Below, piece after piece: positions 1 through 9,123 of a stretch of DNA of 64,000 nt. The translations under genes and the position numbers were made by a program. Below the pieces are notes generated by a model. The model did no database searches and had not been told where the DNA came from. It was given only the letters and a program-made list of their open reading frames with translations. Within the stretch, counting starts at the first letter, position 1. The number at the start of each line of letters is the position of its first letter. This DNA is from Calliopum simillimum (taxonomy: Eukaryota > Arthropoda > Insecta > Diptera > Lauxaniidae): assembly GCA_951812925.1 (NCBI GenBank), contig OX638369.1, positions 54,324,373-54,388,372 of the forward strand, written 5' to 3'.

Positions 1-397
1 CAAAAGAACTACGCCGAAAAGGTCTTTAACTCTCTCAATAAAGAAGTCAGGTGTTCGTGCAGACAAGACAAAAAAAGAATGTACAACGACCTCTCGAGCG
101 AAGCCGAAAGCGCTGCTAATGCTCAAAATCTCAGGCAGCTTTATGATATCACCCGCAGACTATCTGGCAGAAAACACCAATAGAATCGCCCTATTAAAGA
201 CAAAAACGGAAATCTCTTAACATCTGCGGACGACCCACTAAGCAGATGGAATGAGTATTTTTGTGACATACTGAATCCCATGTCTACCACATTCCCGCAA
301 CCAGAATTACTAACTACAACTACCGCAGTGACTCAACGTAGTAGTTGAATACAAACGCAACCGCCTACAATCGATGAAATAGTGAAAGCTTTCCAAA
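1..397 (+). pseudogene. RTE/CR1-like retrotransposon ORF2 fragment (linker before the RT domain)
   Basis: Frame 1 reads as the stretch between endonuclease and reverse transcriptase of an RTE-like non-LTR element, with phrases such as LRQLYDITRRLSGR and PIKDKNGNLLTSADD followed by RWNEYF. There are in-frame stops at 181-183 and near 346. The similarity breaks after PTIDEIVKAFQ at about 397, where the LOA ORF1 frame begins. The 5' side leaves the window. A 3' fragment of the same general type lies at 18215-19181, so the two may flank the LOA insertion, although roughly 150 residues of the RT between them are missing. The assignment rests on remembered family phrases, not on a search. Confidence 0.6.
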
Positions 398-440
398 GAG
401 ACTGGCTGAAGCCAAACTAGTAGAGGCTCTAATTTCACGC

Positions 441-944
441 ATGCAGACCCAATTGGACAAACCAATGCCCTCATTTGATGGAGCAGGGTGGTTCAATGGC
501 GTCAAAGTAATCGCGTGTAGAGATCAGCTCTCTCTGGAATGGTGTTCCGAGACAGTCAAGTCCCTTACAGGCCTCTGGGAAGGGGCTGCAATTGAAATTG
601 TAGATAGGAGTAAGATTCCATCTACCCCCAAAGCCAAGGTTTCCCTTCCACATAAAATGGAGGCAAATCTGGCCTTGGAGATTCTACAACGGCAACATCC
701 GGATATACCTTCGAAAGATTGGAAGGTACTCAAGACAATTGAGTCAACAGGACCTGGGACGGGTCAGGTCCTCATCCTTCAAATTAATAAGGAGGGGGAG
801 GACCTGCCCTATCCCAGGTTTGGAGGAATGGCATGGGCAATGGCTTGTGTATACCTCCGATTGAAGAAGCGTAGTCCTAAGGATGAAAATATAAATACGC
901 TGGAATCTGATGAAATAGAGCAGCAGCAACTAGCGTCTCTTTAA
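441..944 (+). pseudogene. LOA-type ORF1 fragment, DUF4780-like domain
   Basis: An open frame of 167 codons from the first ATG. The same frame is open back to about 399 (RLAEAKLVEALISR), so the element was truncated inside ORF1 and this ATG is unlikely to be the original start. FDGAGWFNGVKVIACRD and LSLEWCSETV followed by LTGLWEGA resemble the RNA-binding DUF4780 domain typical of LOA/Bilbo ORF1 proteins. The N-terminal part is missing. It ends TAA 30 bp before the ORF2 frame. Probably non-functional. Recognition is from memory of the family. Confidence 0.65.
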
Positions 945-973
945 ATGAAGCAATAGACACTTCGGCGGATAGT

Positions 974-1507
974 TTGAACTCTAGGTTGAGCAGAAGAATG
1001 GGCCACGTGATGAGATTTCTGCAAATAAATCTGCATCACAGTAGTTCAGCTTCAGCTGTGCGGCTTAAAACCCTTGATGAGGGGTCTTTTAACGTGTCGT
1101 TCATCCAAGAACCATGGATTTCACCTAATGGTGACATTAAGAGCTTGGCGTCACTGTACTACAACTTATTTTACTCTCTAAACGAAGGTAAGAGACGTTC
1201 GGCCATTCTAGCTAAAAAGAGCCTCAACATCCATCTTAAACCTAATTTTAGCAGCAATGATATGACCACGATCATATCAAAAGATGAAAGAAATAAATCT
1301 CTGTTTATTGCCTCGGCGTATATGGCCCATGGCGACGACGCCCCATCTGCTGACCTCCGGAACCTTATCCAAGCAGCAGAAACCGCAAAACACAACATTG
1401 TGATAGGTGCTGATGCAAACGCACATAACACCCTTTGGGGGAGTAGCGATACCAACAGCAGAGGTGAGTCTCTCCTCAACTATTTAAATACTACTAATTT
1501 ATGTATA
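974..1507 (+). pseudogene. LOA ORF2, apurinic-type endonuclease domain, first part
   Basis: An endonuclease/exonuclease/phosphatase fold that nicks target DNA to prime reverse transcription. Visible blocks are RFLQINLHHSSSAS (strand with metal-site Asn), FIQEPWI (catalytic Glu), ASAYMAHGDD and VIGADANAHNTLWGS (Asp/Asn block). The methionine at about 1008 is the better start. Codons run intact to ATA 1505-1507, where element X begins; the apparent continuation to 1570 is transposon sequence. The domain resumes at 15356 with GNRGIEPTFVG and SFSDHKYI (the final catalytic Asp-His). Confidence 0.8.
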
Positions 1508-1753
1508 CACGGAGAGAATTTTGAGCTGAAAACAATCGTAGGTCAAAATGACCCACATGTGACGTGCTAGAGAAAAACGGCGAGGCACGGGTATTTCCTT
1601 CTAATGCCTTCTTTAAGAATTTTTTGGATTTTCTAATCTCTTTTACAAAAAGTTTCAAATTTTCGAACAGTTTATTACAAAAAAACGGAAAAATGGGGAA
1701 AAACGTATTTTGGTAACTTATCAATGAATTGTATACAACTTTTGCATTTTTCC

Positions 1754-1769
1754 ATCGATTTTCTTAAAT
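1754..1769. repeat. Target-site duplication, left, of the hammerhead array
   Basis: ATCGATTTTCTTAAAT, identical to 5459-5474. The paralogous empty site at about 27013-27028 has one such stretch (2 differences), so this is a true duplication made on insertion. Confidence 0.88.
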
Positions 1770-1940
1770 TTAAGAATTTTTTAAGTGTGTTACTTAATGA
1801 CATTTTATATTGAAAATTGATTTTATTTTAATTGAACTTTTAGTCATATATTTGCAAAGATCGATTTACATATAAATCTATCAATGCATTTTCTAACACA
1901 TAATTATGACAAATCAAGGAACGGATTAAAAAACACGGCT

Positions 1941-1987
1941 ATAGTGACATATGTTTCGTCTTTCGCCACAAAGACTCATCAGACTAT
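1941..1987 (-). ncRNA. Hammerhead ribozyme, inverted copy
   Basis: The reverse complement shows the same core as the plus copies: ATAGT stem I strand, CTGATGA, stem II GTCTTT/AAAGAC, GAA, stem III ACATATGT, cleavage-site C, and closing strand ACTAT. All core residues are kept. Confidence 0.9.
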
Positions 1988-2080
1988 TTTTGTTGTGATT
2001 ATAATTATATTTATTTTACTAAATTAATTATAATTGAAAAATTGCAAGTTTGAAAACTTTTTGTGTTTTTGGCCTGGGCG

Positions 2081-2134
2081 TGAGTTGAACCAAGGAACTC
2101 GCGGTCGGTAGCAGAAGTCGTTACCACTGCACCA
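2081..2134 (-). promoter_or_regulatory. tRNA-like Pol III A and B boxes, inverted copy
   Basis: On the minus strand the A box is TGGTGCAGTGG (2124-2134) and the B box GGTTCAACTCA (2081-2091), with the same spacing as in the direct units. Confidence 0.65.
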
Positions 2135-2424
2135 GCCTTGCCCGGCTGCGAAGCCGACTTTTGCCAGTTTTGTTTGTGTGTTAATACGTATTGATATATC
2201 ATAATTGTTGTTTTGTGTTATTTATTTACTAGGCAAAAAATGCTTAGAATCGTTCATGCAATACGTGAGATTTTTTTGGATCTTTTTTGGAAACGTTTTT
2301 TTTTTTGAATAATTTTTGAAATTTAAAGAATTTTTAAGTGTGTTACTTTATGACATTTATATATTGAAAATTGATTTTTTAATTGAACTTTTAGTCAAAA
2401 GTCGGCTTCGCAGCCGGGCAAGGC

Positions 2425-2478
2425 TGGTGCAGTGGTAACGACTTCTGCTACCAACCTGGAGGTTCTTGGTTCAATTCC
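2425..2478 (+). promoter_or_regulatory. tRNA-like Pol III internal promoter, unit 1
   Basis: A box TGGTGCAGTGG (2425-2435) fits TRGYNNARNNG exactly. B box GGTTCAATTCC (2468-2478) differs once from GGTTCGANTCC. The flanks GCCGGGC and GCCCAGGC can pair like a weak acceptor stem. No proper anticodon arm is visible, so this is a tRNA-derived promoter and not a tRNA gene. Confidence 0.7.
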
Positions 2479-2571
2479 CGCCCAGGCCAAAAACACAAAA
2501 AGTTTTCAAACTTGCAATTTTTCAATTATAATTAATTTAGTAAAATAAATATAATTATAATTACAACAAAA

Positions 2572-2618
2572 ATAGTCTGATGAGTCTTTGTGGCGAAAGA
2601 CGAAACATATGTCACTAT
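2572..2618 (+). ncRNA. Hammerhead ribozyme, unit 1 (type I)
   Basis: Stem I strand ATAGT; core CTGATGA; stem II GTCTTT, loop GTGGCG, AAAGAC; core GAA; stem III ACATATGT; cleavage-site C at 2613; stem I return strand ACTAT. Every invariant core base is present, so self-cleavage after 2613 is expected. Stem III has only 2-3 bp in a monomer, but ACATATGT is its own reverse complement and gives 8 bp in a dimer. Confidence 0.92.
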
Positions 2619-2966
2619 AGCCGTGTTTTTAATCCGTTCCTTGATTTGTCATAATTATGTGTTAGAAAATGCATTGATAGATTTATATGTAAGTCGATCT
2701 TTGCAAATATATGACTAAAAGTTCAATTAAAAAATCAATTTTCTATATATAAAATGTCATTAAGTTACACACTTAAAAATTCTTAAAGTTATTTGGGAGA
2801 ACACGCCCTGATAAGGTGGAAACACCTGCAATCGGTATTGAATTTGTTCCAAAGGAACAACTATACCAAATATCAATAAATAACACAAAACAACAATTAT
2901 GATATATCAATACGTATTAACACACAAGCAAAACTGGCAAAAGTCGGCTTCGCAGCCGGGCAAGGC

Positions 2967-3020
2967 TGGTGCAGTGGTAGCGACTTCTGCTACCAACCGC
3001 GAGTTCCTTGGTTCGACTCA
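2967..3020 (+). promoter_or_regulatory. tRNA-like A/B boxes, unit 2
   Basis: A box TGGTGCAGTGG (2967-2977); B box GGTTCGACTCA (3010-3020), one mismatch to consensus. Confidence 0.7.
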
Positions 3021-3114
3021 CGCCCAGGCCAAAAAACACAAAAAGTTTTCAAACTTGCAATTTTTCAATTATAATTAATTTAGTAAAATAAATATAATTA
3101 TAATTACAACAAAA

Positions 3115-3161
3115 ATAGTCTGATGAGTCTTTGTGGCGAAAGACGAAACATATGTCACTAT
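3115..3161 (+). ncRNA. Hammerhead ribozyme, unit 2
   Basis: Identical to the unit 1 ribozyme; predicted cleavage after 3156. Confidence 0.92.
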
Positions 3162-3509
3162 AGCCGTGTTTTTAATCCGTTCCTTGATTTGTCATAATTA
3201 TGTGTTAGAAAATGCATTGATAGATTTATATGTAAGTCGATCTTTGCAAATATATGACTAAAAGTTCAATTAAAAAATCAATTTTCTATATATAAAATGT
3301 CATTAAGTTACACACTTAAAAATTCTTAAAGTTATTTGGGAGAACACGCCCTGATAAGGTGGAAACACCTGCAATCGGTATTGAATTTGTTCCAAAGGAA
3401 CAACTATACCAAATATCAATAAATAACACAAAACAACAATTATGATATATCAATACGTATTAACACACAAGCAAAACTGGCAAAAGTCGGCTTCGCAGCC
3501 GGGCAAGGC

Positions 3510-3563
3510 TGGTGCAGTGGTAGCGACTTCTGCTACCAACCGCGAGTTCCTTGGTTCGACTCA
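3510..3563 (+). promoter_or_regulatory. tRNA-like A/B boxes, unit 3
   Basis: A box 3510-3520 and B box 3553-3563, same sequences as unit 2. Confidence 0.7.
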
Positions 3564-3657
3564 CGCCCAGGCCAAAAAACACAAAAAGTTTTCAAACTTG
3601 CAATTTTTCAATTATAATTAATTTAGTAAAATAAATATAATTATAATTACAACAAAA

Positions 3658-3704
3658 ATAGTCTGATGAGTCTTTGTGGCGAAAGACGAAACATATGTCA
3701 CTAT
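3658..3704 (+). ncRNA. Hammerhead ribozyme, unit 3
   Basis: Identical to the unit 1 ribozyme; predicted cleavage after 3699. Confidence 0.92.
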
Positions 3705-4052
3705 AGCCGTGTTTTTAATCCGTTCCTTGATTTGTCATAATTATGTGTTAGAAAATGCATTGATAGATTTATATGTAAGTCGATCTTTGCAAATATATGA
3801 CTAAAAGTTCAATTAAAAAATCAATTTTCTATATATAAAATGTCATTAAGTTACACACTTAAAAATTCTTAAAGTTATTTGGGAGAACACGCCCTGATAA
3901 GGTGGAAACACCTGCAATCGGTATTGAATTTGTTCCAAAGGAACAACTATACCAAATATCAATAAATAACACAAAACAACAATTATGATATATCAATACG
4001 TATTAACACACAAGCAAAACTGGCAAAAGTCGGCTTCGCAGCCGGGCAAGGC

Positions 4053-4106
4053 TGGTGCAGTGGTAGCGACTTCTGCTACCAACCGCGAGTTCCTTGGTTC
4101 GACTCA
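4053..4106 (+). promoter_or_regulatory. tRNA-like A/B boxes, unit 4
   Basis: A box 4053-4063 and B box 4096-4106, same sequences as unit 2. Confidence 0.7.
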
Positions 4107-4200
4107 CGCCCAGGCCAAAAAACACAAAAAGTTTTCAAACTTGCAATTTTTCAATTATAATTAATTTAGTAAAATAAATATAATTATAATTACAACAAAA

Positions 4201-4247
4201 ATAGTCTGATGAGTCTTTGTGGCGAAAGACGAAACATATGTCACTAT
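4201..4247 (+). ncRNA. Hammerhead ribozyme, unit 4
   Basis: Identical to the unit 1 ribozyme; predicted cleavage after 4242. Confidence 0.92.
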
Positions 4248-4595
4248 AGCCGTGTTTTTAATCCGTTCCTTGATTTGTCATAATTATGTGTTAGAAAATG
4301 CATTGATAGATTTATATGTAAGTCGATCTTTGCAAATATATGACTAAAAGTTCAATTAAAAAATCAATTTTCTATATATAAAATGTCATTAAGTTACACA
4401 CTTAAAAATTCTTAAAGTTATTTGGGAGAACACGCCCTGATAAGGTGGAAACACCTGCAATCGGTATTGAATTTGTTCCAAAGGAACAACTATACCAAAT
4501 ATCAATAAATAACACAAAACAACAATTATGATATATCAATACGTATTAACACACAAGCAAAACTGGCAAAAGTCGGCTTCGCAGCCGGGCAAGGC

Positions 4596-4649
4596 TGGTG
4601 CAGTGGTAGCGACTTCTGCTACCAACCGCGAGTTCCTTGGTTCGACTCA
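4596..4649 (+). promoter_or_regulatory. tRNA-like A/B boxes, unit 5
   Basis: A box 4596-4606 and B box 4639-4649, same sequences as unit 2. Confidence 0.7.
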
Positions 4650-4743
4650 CGCCCAGGCCAAAAAACACAAAAAGTTTTCAAACTTGCAATTTTTCAATTA
4701 TAATTAATTTAGTAAAATAAATATAATTATAATTACAACAAAA

Positions 4744-4790
4744 ATAGTCTGATGAGTCTTTGTGGCGAAAGACGAAACATATGTCACTAT
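4744..4790 (+). ncRNA. Hammerhead ribozyme, unit 5
   Basis: Identical to the unit 1 ribozyme; predicted cleavage after 4785. Confidence 0.92.
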
Positions 4791-5145
4791 AGCCGTGTTT
4801 TTAATCCGTTCCTTGATTTGTCATAATTATGTGTTAGAAAATGCATTGATAGATTTATATGTAAGTCGATCTTTGCAAATATATGACTAAAAGTTCAATT
4901 AAAATAAAATCAATTTTCAATATAAAATGTCATTAAGTAACACACTTAAAAAATTCTTAAAGTTATTTGGGAGAACACGCCCTGATAAGGTGGAAACACC
5001 TGCAATCGGTATTGAATTTGTTCCAAAGGAACAACTATACCAAATATCAATAAATAACACAAAAAAAACAACAATTATGATATATCAATACGTATTAACA
5101 CACAAATAAAACTGGCAAAAAGTCGGCTTCGCAGCCGGGCAAGGC

Positions 5146-5199
5146 TGGTGCAGTGGTAACGACTTCTGCTACCAACCTGGAGATCCTTGGTTCGTCTCC
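5146..5199 (+). promoter_or_regulatory. tRNA-like A/B boxes, terminal unit
   Basis: A box TGGTGCAGTGG (5146-5156); B box GGTTCGTCTCC (5189-5199), one mismatch to consensus. This unit has other differences from the internal ones. Confidence 0.7.
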
Positions 5200-5292
5200 C
5201 GCCCAGACCAAAAACACAAAAAGTTTTCAAACTTGCAATTTTTCAATTATAATTAATTTAGTAAAATAAATATAATTATAATTACAACAAAA

Positions 5293-5339
5293 ATAGTCTG
5301 ATGAGTCTTTGTGGCGAAAGACGAAACATATGTCACTAT
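5293..5339 (+). ncRNA. Hammerhead ribozyme, terminal unit
   Basis: Core and stems identical to the other copies; predicted cleavage after 5334. It is followed by the 3' tail ending AAGTTCAATTAAAATAAA at the insertion edge. Confidence 0.92.
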
Positions 5340-5458
5340 AGCCGTGTTTTTAATCCGTTCCTTGATTTGTCATAATTATGTGTTAGAAAAATGCATTGAT
5401 AGATTTATATGTAAATCGATCTTTGCAAATATATGACTAAAAGTTCAATTAAAATAAA

Positions 5459-5474
5459 ATCGATTTTCTTAAAT
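5459..5474. repeat. Target-site duplication, right, of the hammerhead array
   Basis: ATCGATTTTCTTAAAT, identical to 1754-1769; family A continues directly after it. Confidence 0.88.
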
Positions 5475-7160
5475 GATATCTTATTTCCTTCACAAATGTA
5501 TTGATCCAAAAAAACAAAATATTCTAAAAAAGTTATTTCTTCTTGCATAAATTTGAAGTTGATTTTCATTTTTTCTTAATTTTTTCGAAAACAAAAAAAT
5601 GTTTTTTTAGAAATCAATTTATTTCGCCGAAACTAACAAACCAACCAAAGAGTAGAGTGAATATCATATGTAGGTAAATTAATTACCTTTAATATGACAT
5701 ATAATACGTTTAAACAAAAACATTGGTTCTTGAGATATTTGTATTTAAGTTGAACCATCTTTTTTTTTTGGTCCAAAAACCGAAAATGACCGATATCTCG
5801 AAAACGATACGAAATAAAAAAAAAAAATAATGCGATTTTCGGAATCAGCAGCCTATTTTACATATAAAATGAATAATGGCATTCACTGGGAATTTTGGCT
5901 GTAAACTAGTGTTATTTATCAAAAAAGTGAATATGCCTATTTGAGCTCAATTCAATTCAATTTGGGATTGTTCATCAAAAATTTATTAAACTCAAGTATG
6001 ATAATTTTATATTGAACTAATTAAACAGTCATTTTTGCAATTTTTCAACAACAGACGCAAGCTAGTGTTAACATGGAAATTGATTACATATGTTTCGGCT
6101 ACTTCCACATACATATTTATATATTTTTCATATATAAACATTAGGCTGACCCAAAAAAACTAAAGGTGTTCCGATTTTAGGTGCTCAGCACTCAAAATGT
6201 TCGGTAGGGTCTAGAAACTACGTATGTAAATTTTGGTAAAAAAATATTGAGATTTAGCACTCGCGCAAGCTCAATAAGTAGCGCTGCCTTGATCGTACGA
6301 GAATGGGTTCTTACTTTATGCTTTTGAGGTCGCTGAAGACAATGGCATTGCCAGTTTTTGGAAAAGATTCCAAGATTTCAAGATATTTAAGATATCTCTC
6401 GAAAAAAAAATTGAGATTTTTGTTAGATTAAATTGCCATTAATCGTAGGAACACTTTTTATTTTTTTTTCTCGGACACTAGCCTTGTAGCCTAGATTAAG
6501 ACGATTAAAATGAGTGGTCGCACAATACTTTTTGACAAAATCTTCTCGAGATATCGGCCACAGACTGAACCGCCGTCCTGCCGAATTATTGTTCATCACA
6601 AATCACTGGAGATATCTGCTGATTTTACGCTATTATTGTATCATTGGTTTTTGAGATCCTACCTTGTACTTTCGATGTCGCTGGAGATGCTGGAACATTT
6701 ATTTTCACGATAAAATGCAAATGTTTCAACAAATTCAAGATATACTTACCTATGCTAAATTCGAATATTAGTATGGTATCGGTCCGATGGTTCGATGAAT
6801 ATTAAAAAAGGCGAAGGTTTTTCTTATCGGGCAAACTAGAAAGTAAATGGTCATCAAATAATCAGAATTCAATTTATTGATTGCTTCAGAGATCTGCTTT
6901 TTAGTACAATCAGGCAATATTTTACGATTACAGTCAACGCACAGTGCTGTCACCCCATACAAATGAACGGCATTTTTACAGTTTTGGTCCGATTATTATG
7001 AAATTTACCATACTAATGTATTTTTTCAATCTATTTTCAAAAATGCAATTAATTTTTATGTGCAACAAACCAAAAAAAAAGTTATTTAAGTAAATAAAAC
7101 AATGGAAGTTGGCAGCATAAAATGTTTGTGCATACTTGTAGGCTTTATGAAAACTACGTA

Positions 7161-8397
7161 GGGGAGGGGGGGGCTAGTGTGGACAATTTTTATATAATTA
7201 CAAAAATATATATGTAAATATATCATTTTTGTAATAAAGTAATTTTTAGCGATTACTTATATCTCTTGCCTCCATAATTGCATCAATAGTTATGATTTTT
7301 TATTTTCATAAATGCACTATTTAATTATTTTAAAAAGTGCTTACATTTGTCCACACTAGCCCCTTATACGGGGCTAGTGTGGACAACCATTGATTAAACT
7401 GGGGGCTAGTGTGGACACCATAAGAAACTTGATAATTCATACAAAAACGTTAAGAAAGAGTTCAGATACATGTTTATTCAAGAAAATAATGATGTAATAC
7501 ATATAATAATACAAATAAAAAATTAACTGCTATCCCATGTTGTGTTTGGAGAAATTTATATCAAACTTCATATAACTTGCTGAACGAGATGTTCCCGGCA
7601 GTTGTTGTGCTTGTGGCAGCTTTGCCACTATTTCATTTCGGTGAATTTGGCTGGTATCCGGTATATCGGGATACGTGAATCTATCGTTCTTTCTTTTTAG
7701 AAACGTAATGTCGAAATCTTGAGAACCGTTTATCGTGACAATTTGGCCAATATAAAATACTTTTCGTCCATGTTGTTTCAAACTTCATATAACTTGCTGA
7801 TCGCGATGTTTCAGACAGTTGTTGTGGTTGTGGCAGCTTCGCCACTATTTCATTTCGGTAAATTTCGCTGGTATCCGGTAAATCGGGATACGTGAATCTG
7901 TCGTTCTTTCTTTTTAGTAACGTACTTTCTTGGAACGGCTTTTAGAAATGGTCTGACGATTTCTGGAGTCATTTCAGCTGCTGCGGACATGTCCACACTA
8001 GCCCCATTGCAGTTGTCCACACTAGCCCTTTCATGTCTTTTTAAACAAAAATATATTTTTTTTAATCTTACGGTAAAGTTCATCAAAAATAATTTCCATG
8101 GTTTAAATAAACACTATTTTAAGTTGTATTATCTATTAACACTACAGCAGAAGAATAATTAGTTTAAAAGTATCACTGAAATTACGAAACAACAAAAAAA
8201 TTACTTTTTGCTGCATAAAACACGTTCGGTCAAGTTATCATGGAAAGCTGAACTGTCAATAAATGAATTTTTTTTTGGTGGTGCAGAGTGCAAATACCAA
8301 CTTGAAAAATATAAAACAGAAACAAAAAATTCAAAACGGCGCGAGAATTTGAATTTGTCCACACTAGCCCCCAGTCCACACTAGCCCCCCCCTCCCC
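7161..8397 (-). mobile_element. Tigger/pogo-like DNA transposon relic 1, with eight CTAGTGTGGACA motifs
   Basis: Inverted ends GGGGAGGGGGGGGCTAGTGT... with TA outside both (7159-7160, 8398-8399). A 16-bp motif GGGGCTAGTGTGGACA, or its complement, occurs about eight times: 7169, 7370 and 7402 (+), and 7348, 7990, 8014, 8356 and 8373 (-), probably transposase-binding sites. The minus strand keeps a Tigger-type transposase C-terminus. A block of about 145 bp is repeated (about 7543-7690 and 7780-7925). Confidence 0.75.
7530..7781 (-). pseudogene. Tigger-type transposase C-terminal remnant
   Basis: An open frame of 83 codons on the minus strand with KVFYIGQIVTI, ITFLKRKNDRFTYPDIPD and SASYMKFDINFS, the usual tail of insect Tigger/jerky-like transposases (DDE superfamily). 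The HTH and the catalytic DDE core are not in this frame. A diverged duplicate of the same tail, with in-frame breaks, covers about 7780-8030 and includes EMTPEIVRPF. Not functional. Confidence 0.6.
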
Positions 8398-8699
8398 TAC
8401 ATTAGAATAAATAAATAATAAATAGTTGAATAAATAAATCTTTACACTTTCTTATTAACTGATAAACTGATTCACTTTTTGTAGCGCTAAGCGCTGAAAG
8501 CCAAAAATTTCTTTTAATTTCATATTTACATATATTTGCACGCAACGACTCACAATAAACAATTAACAGTAACGTCAAGCACATTAAGTTAAAGCATGTA
8601 AAAGTATGCTACAAAATAATGCACAAATTTAAAATGTAAATGCCACAAAATCACTGATTTTTACGTAAAAACGGTATATTCAGATTTATATATAAAGCA

Positions 8700-9120
8700 A
8701 ACGGGGAAAAACGGGGTTGTGAATTTTCTCTATCTTAAAATATCATGCCTGTTCTATCTTTACGTTCTTGGGCAATGCCCGCAAGTCCCGTCTTTTTCTT
8801 TTCTGCTCTAAACAAATTTTGCATTTTCCGGTTTTTAATGTTTGAAAATTTTTTCATATAAATTCTAAAATAACTTTAATTTGGCTCAATAAATTTGCAT
8901 AAAAAAAATGTTAAAAATAAATTGGTATGTTGTCTTCTGTTTGCTTTTTATTTTATAAGAATTGCTTCTGTGGCTTAGGAGCAGTAATTATTTCTAAAAA
9001 GTGCTGCGATTAGGAAATTTTCGTAGTTGATTTTTTTTTCGAAAAAAAGTTTGACTTTAAATAGCTGTGAAACTTACAAATCAATTTTGTTTTCAAAAAT
9101 ATTGAGGGGATTTCTTAATT
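8700..9120. other. Non-coding AT-rich stretch inside the foldback element
   Basis: No gene, tRNA or long repeat was recognised; only homopolymer runs. Confidence 0.4.
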
Positions 9121-9123
9121 GGA

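Larger units (their letters stand above)
398..1507 (+). mobile_element. LOA-like non-LTR retrotransposon, 5' part (5'-truncated)
   Basis: The first part of a LOA-clade element: the C-terminal half of ORF1 and then the start of ORF2 (endonuclease). It is cut at the TA 1506-1507 by the 1508-15353 insertion and resumes at 15356. The join is in frame: codon ATA 1505-1507 is followed by GGT 15356-15358, giving NLCI then GNRGIEPTF, as expected in this endonuclease family. Confidence 0.8.
1770..5458 (+). mobile_element. Retrozyme-like element: tandem 543-bp units with tRNA-like promoter and hammerhead ribozyme
   Basis: From left to right: a partial unit in inverted orientation (1770-2224), about 95 bp of unrelated sequence, a short inverted tail (about 2319-2396), then direct units starting at 2397, 2939, 3482, 4025, 4568 and about 5117, the last cut at 5458. 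Ribozyme-to-ribozyme spacing is 543 bp four times and then 549. Units 2 to 4 look identical by eye; the first and last units differ. Each unit has tRNA-like A and B boxes, then about 100 bp later a hammerhead ribozyme. The insertion is bounded by a perfect 16-bp direct repeat, which is the mark of target-primed retrotransposition. There is no reverse transcriptase, so it must be non-autonomous. Closest known types are animal retrozymes, the Sm-alpha SINE-like satellite of schistosomes and Penelope-linked hammerheads; membership is inferred. Confidence 0.85.
1562..5955 (+). repeat. Family A repeat copy, split by the hammerhead array
   Basis: 1562-1769 and 5459-5955 match, in order, the uninterrupted copy at 26822-27470 (for example the stretch starting CGTGCTAGAGAAAAACGG and the later GAAACTAACAAACCAAC). 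The 3.7 kb between them is an insertion. Family A is non-coding; in its full copy the ends are inverted repeats. A third copy lies at 61925-62590. Confidence 0.8.

Noticed and set aside
1508..1570. Continuation of the LOA endonuclease frame to 1570
   Set aside because: Residues after the ATA codon at 1505-1507 do not fit the family, whereas the frame resumes correctly at 15356.
2425..2478. True tRNA genes in each unit
   Set aside because: A and B boxes are good, but no anticodon arm with a 7-base loop and no clean acceptor stem can be drawn.
4927..5109. A 60-residue protein in the last ribozyme unit
   Set aside because: The same region in the inner units has stop codons, so the frame is not conserved.
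1770..5458. Regularly spaced repeats as a CRISPR array
   Set aside because: The whole 543-bp unit repeats, with no unique spacers, and the setting is an insect nuclear genome.
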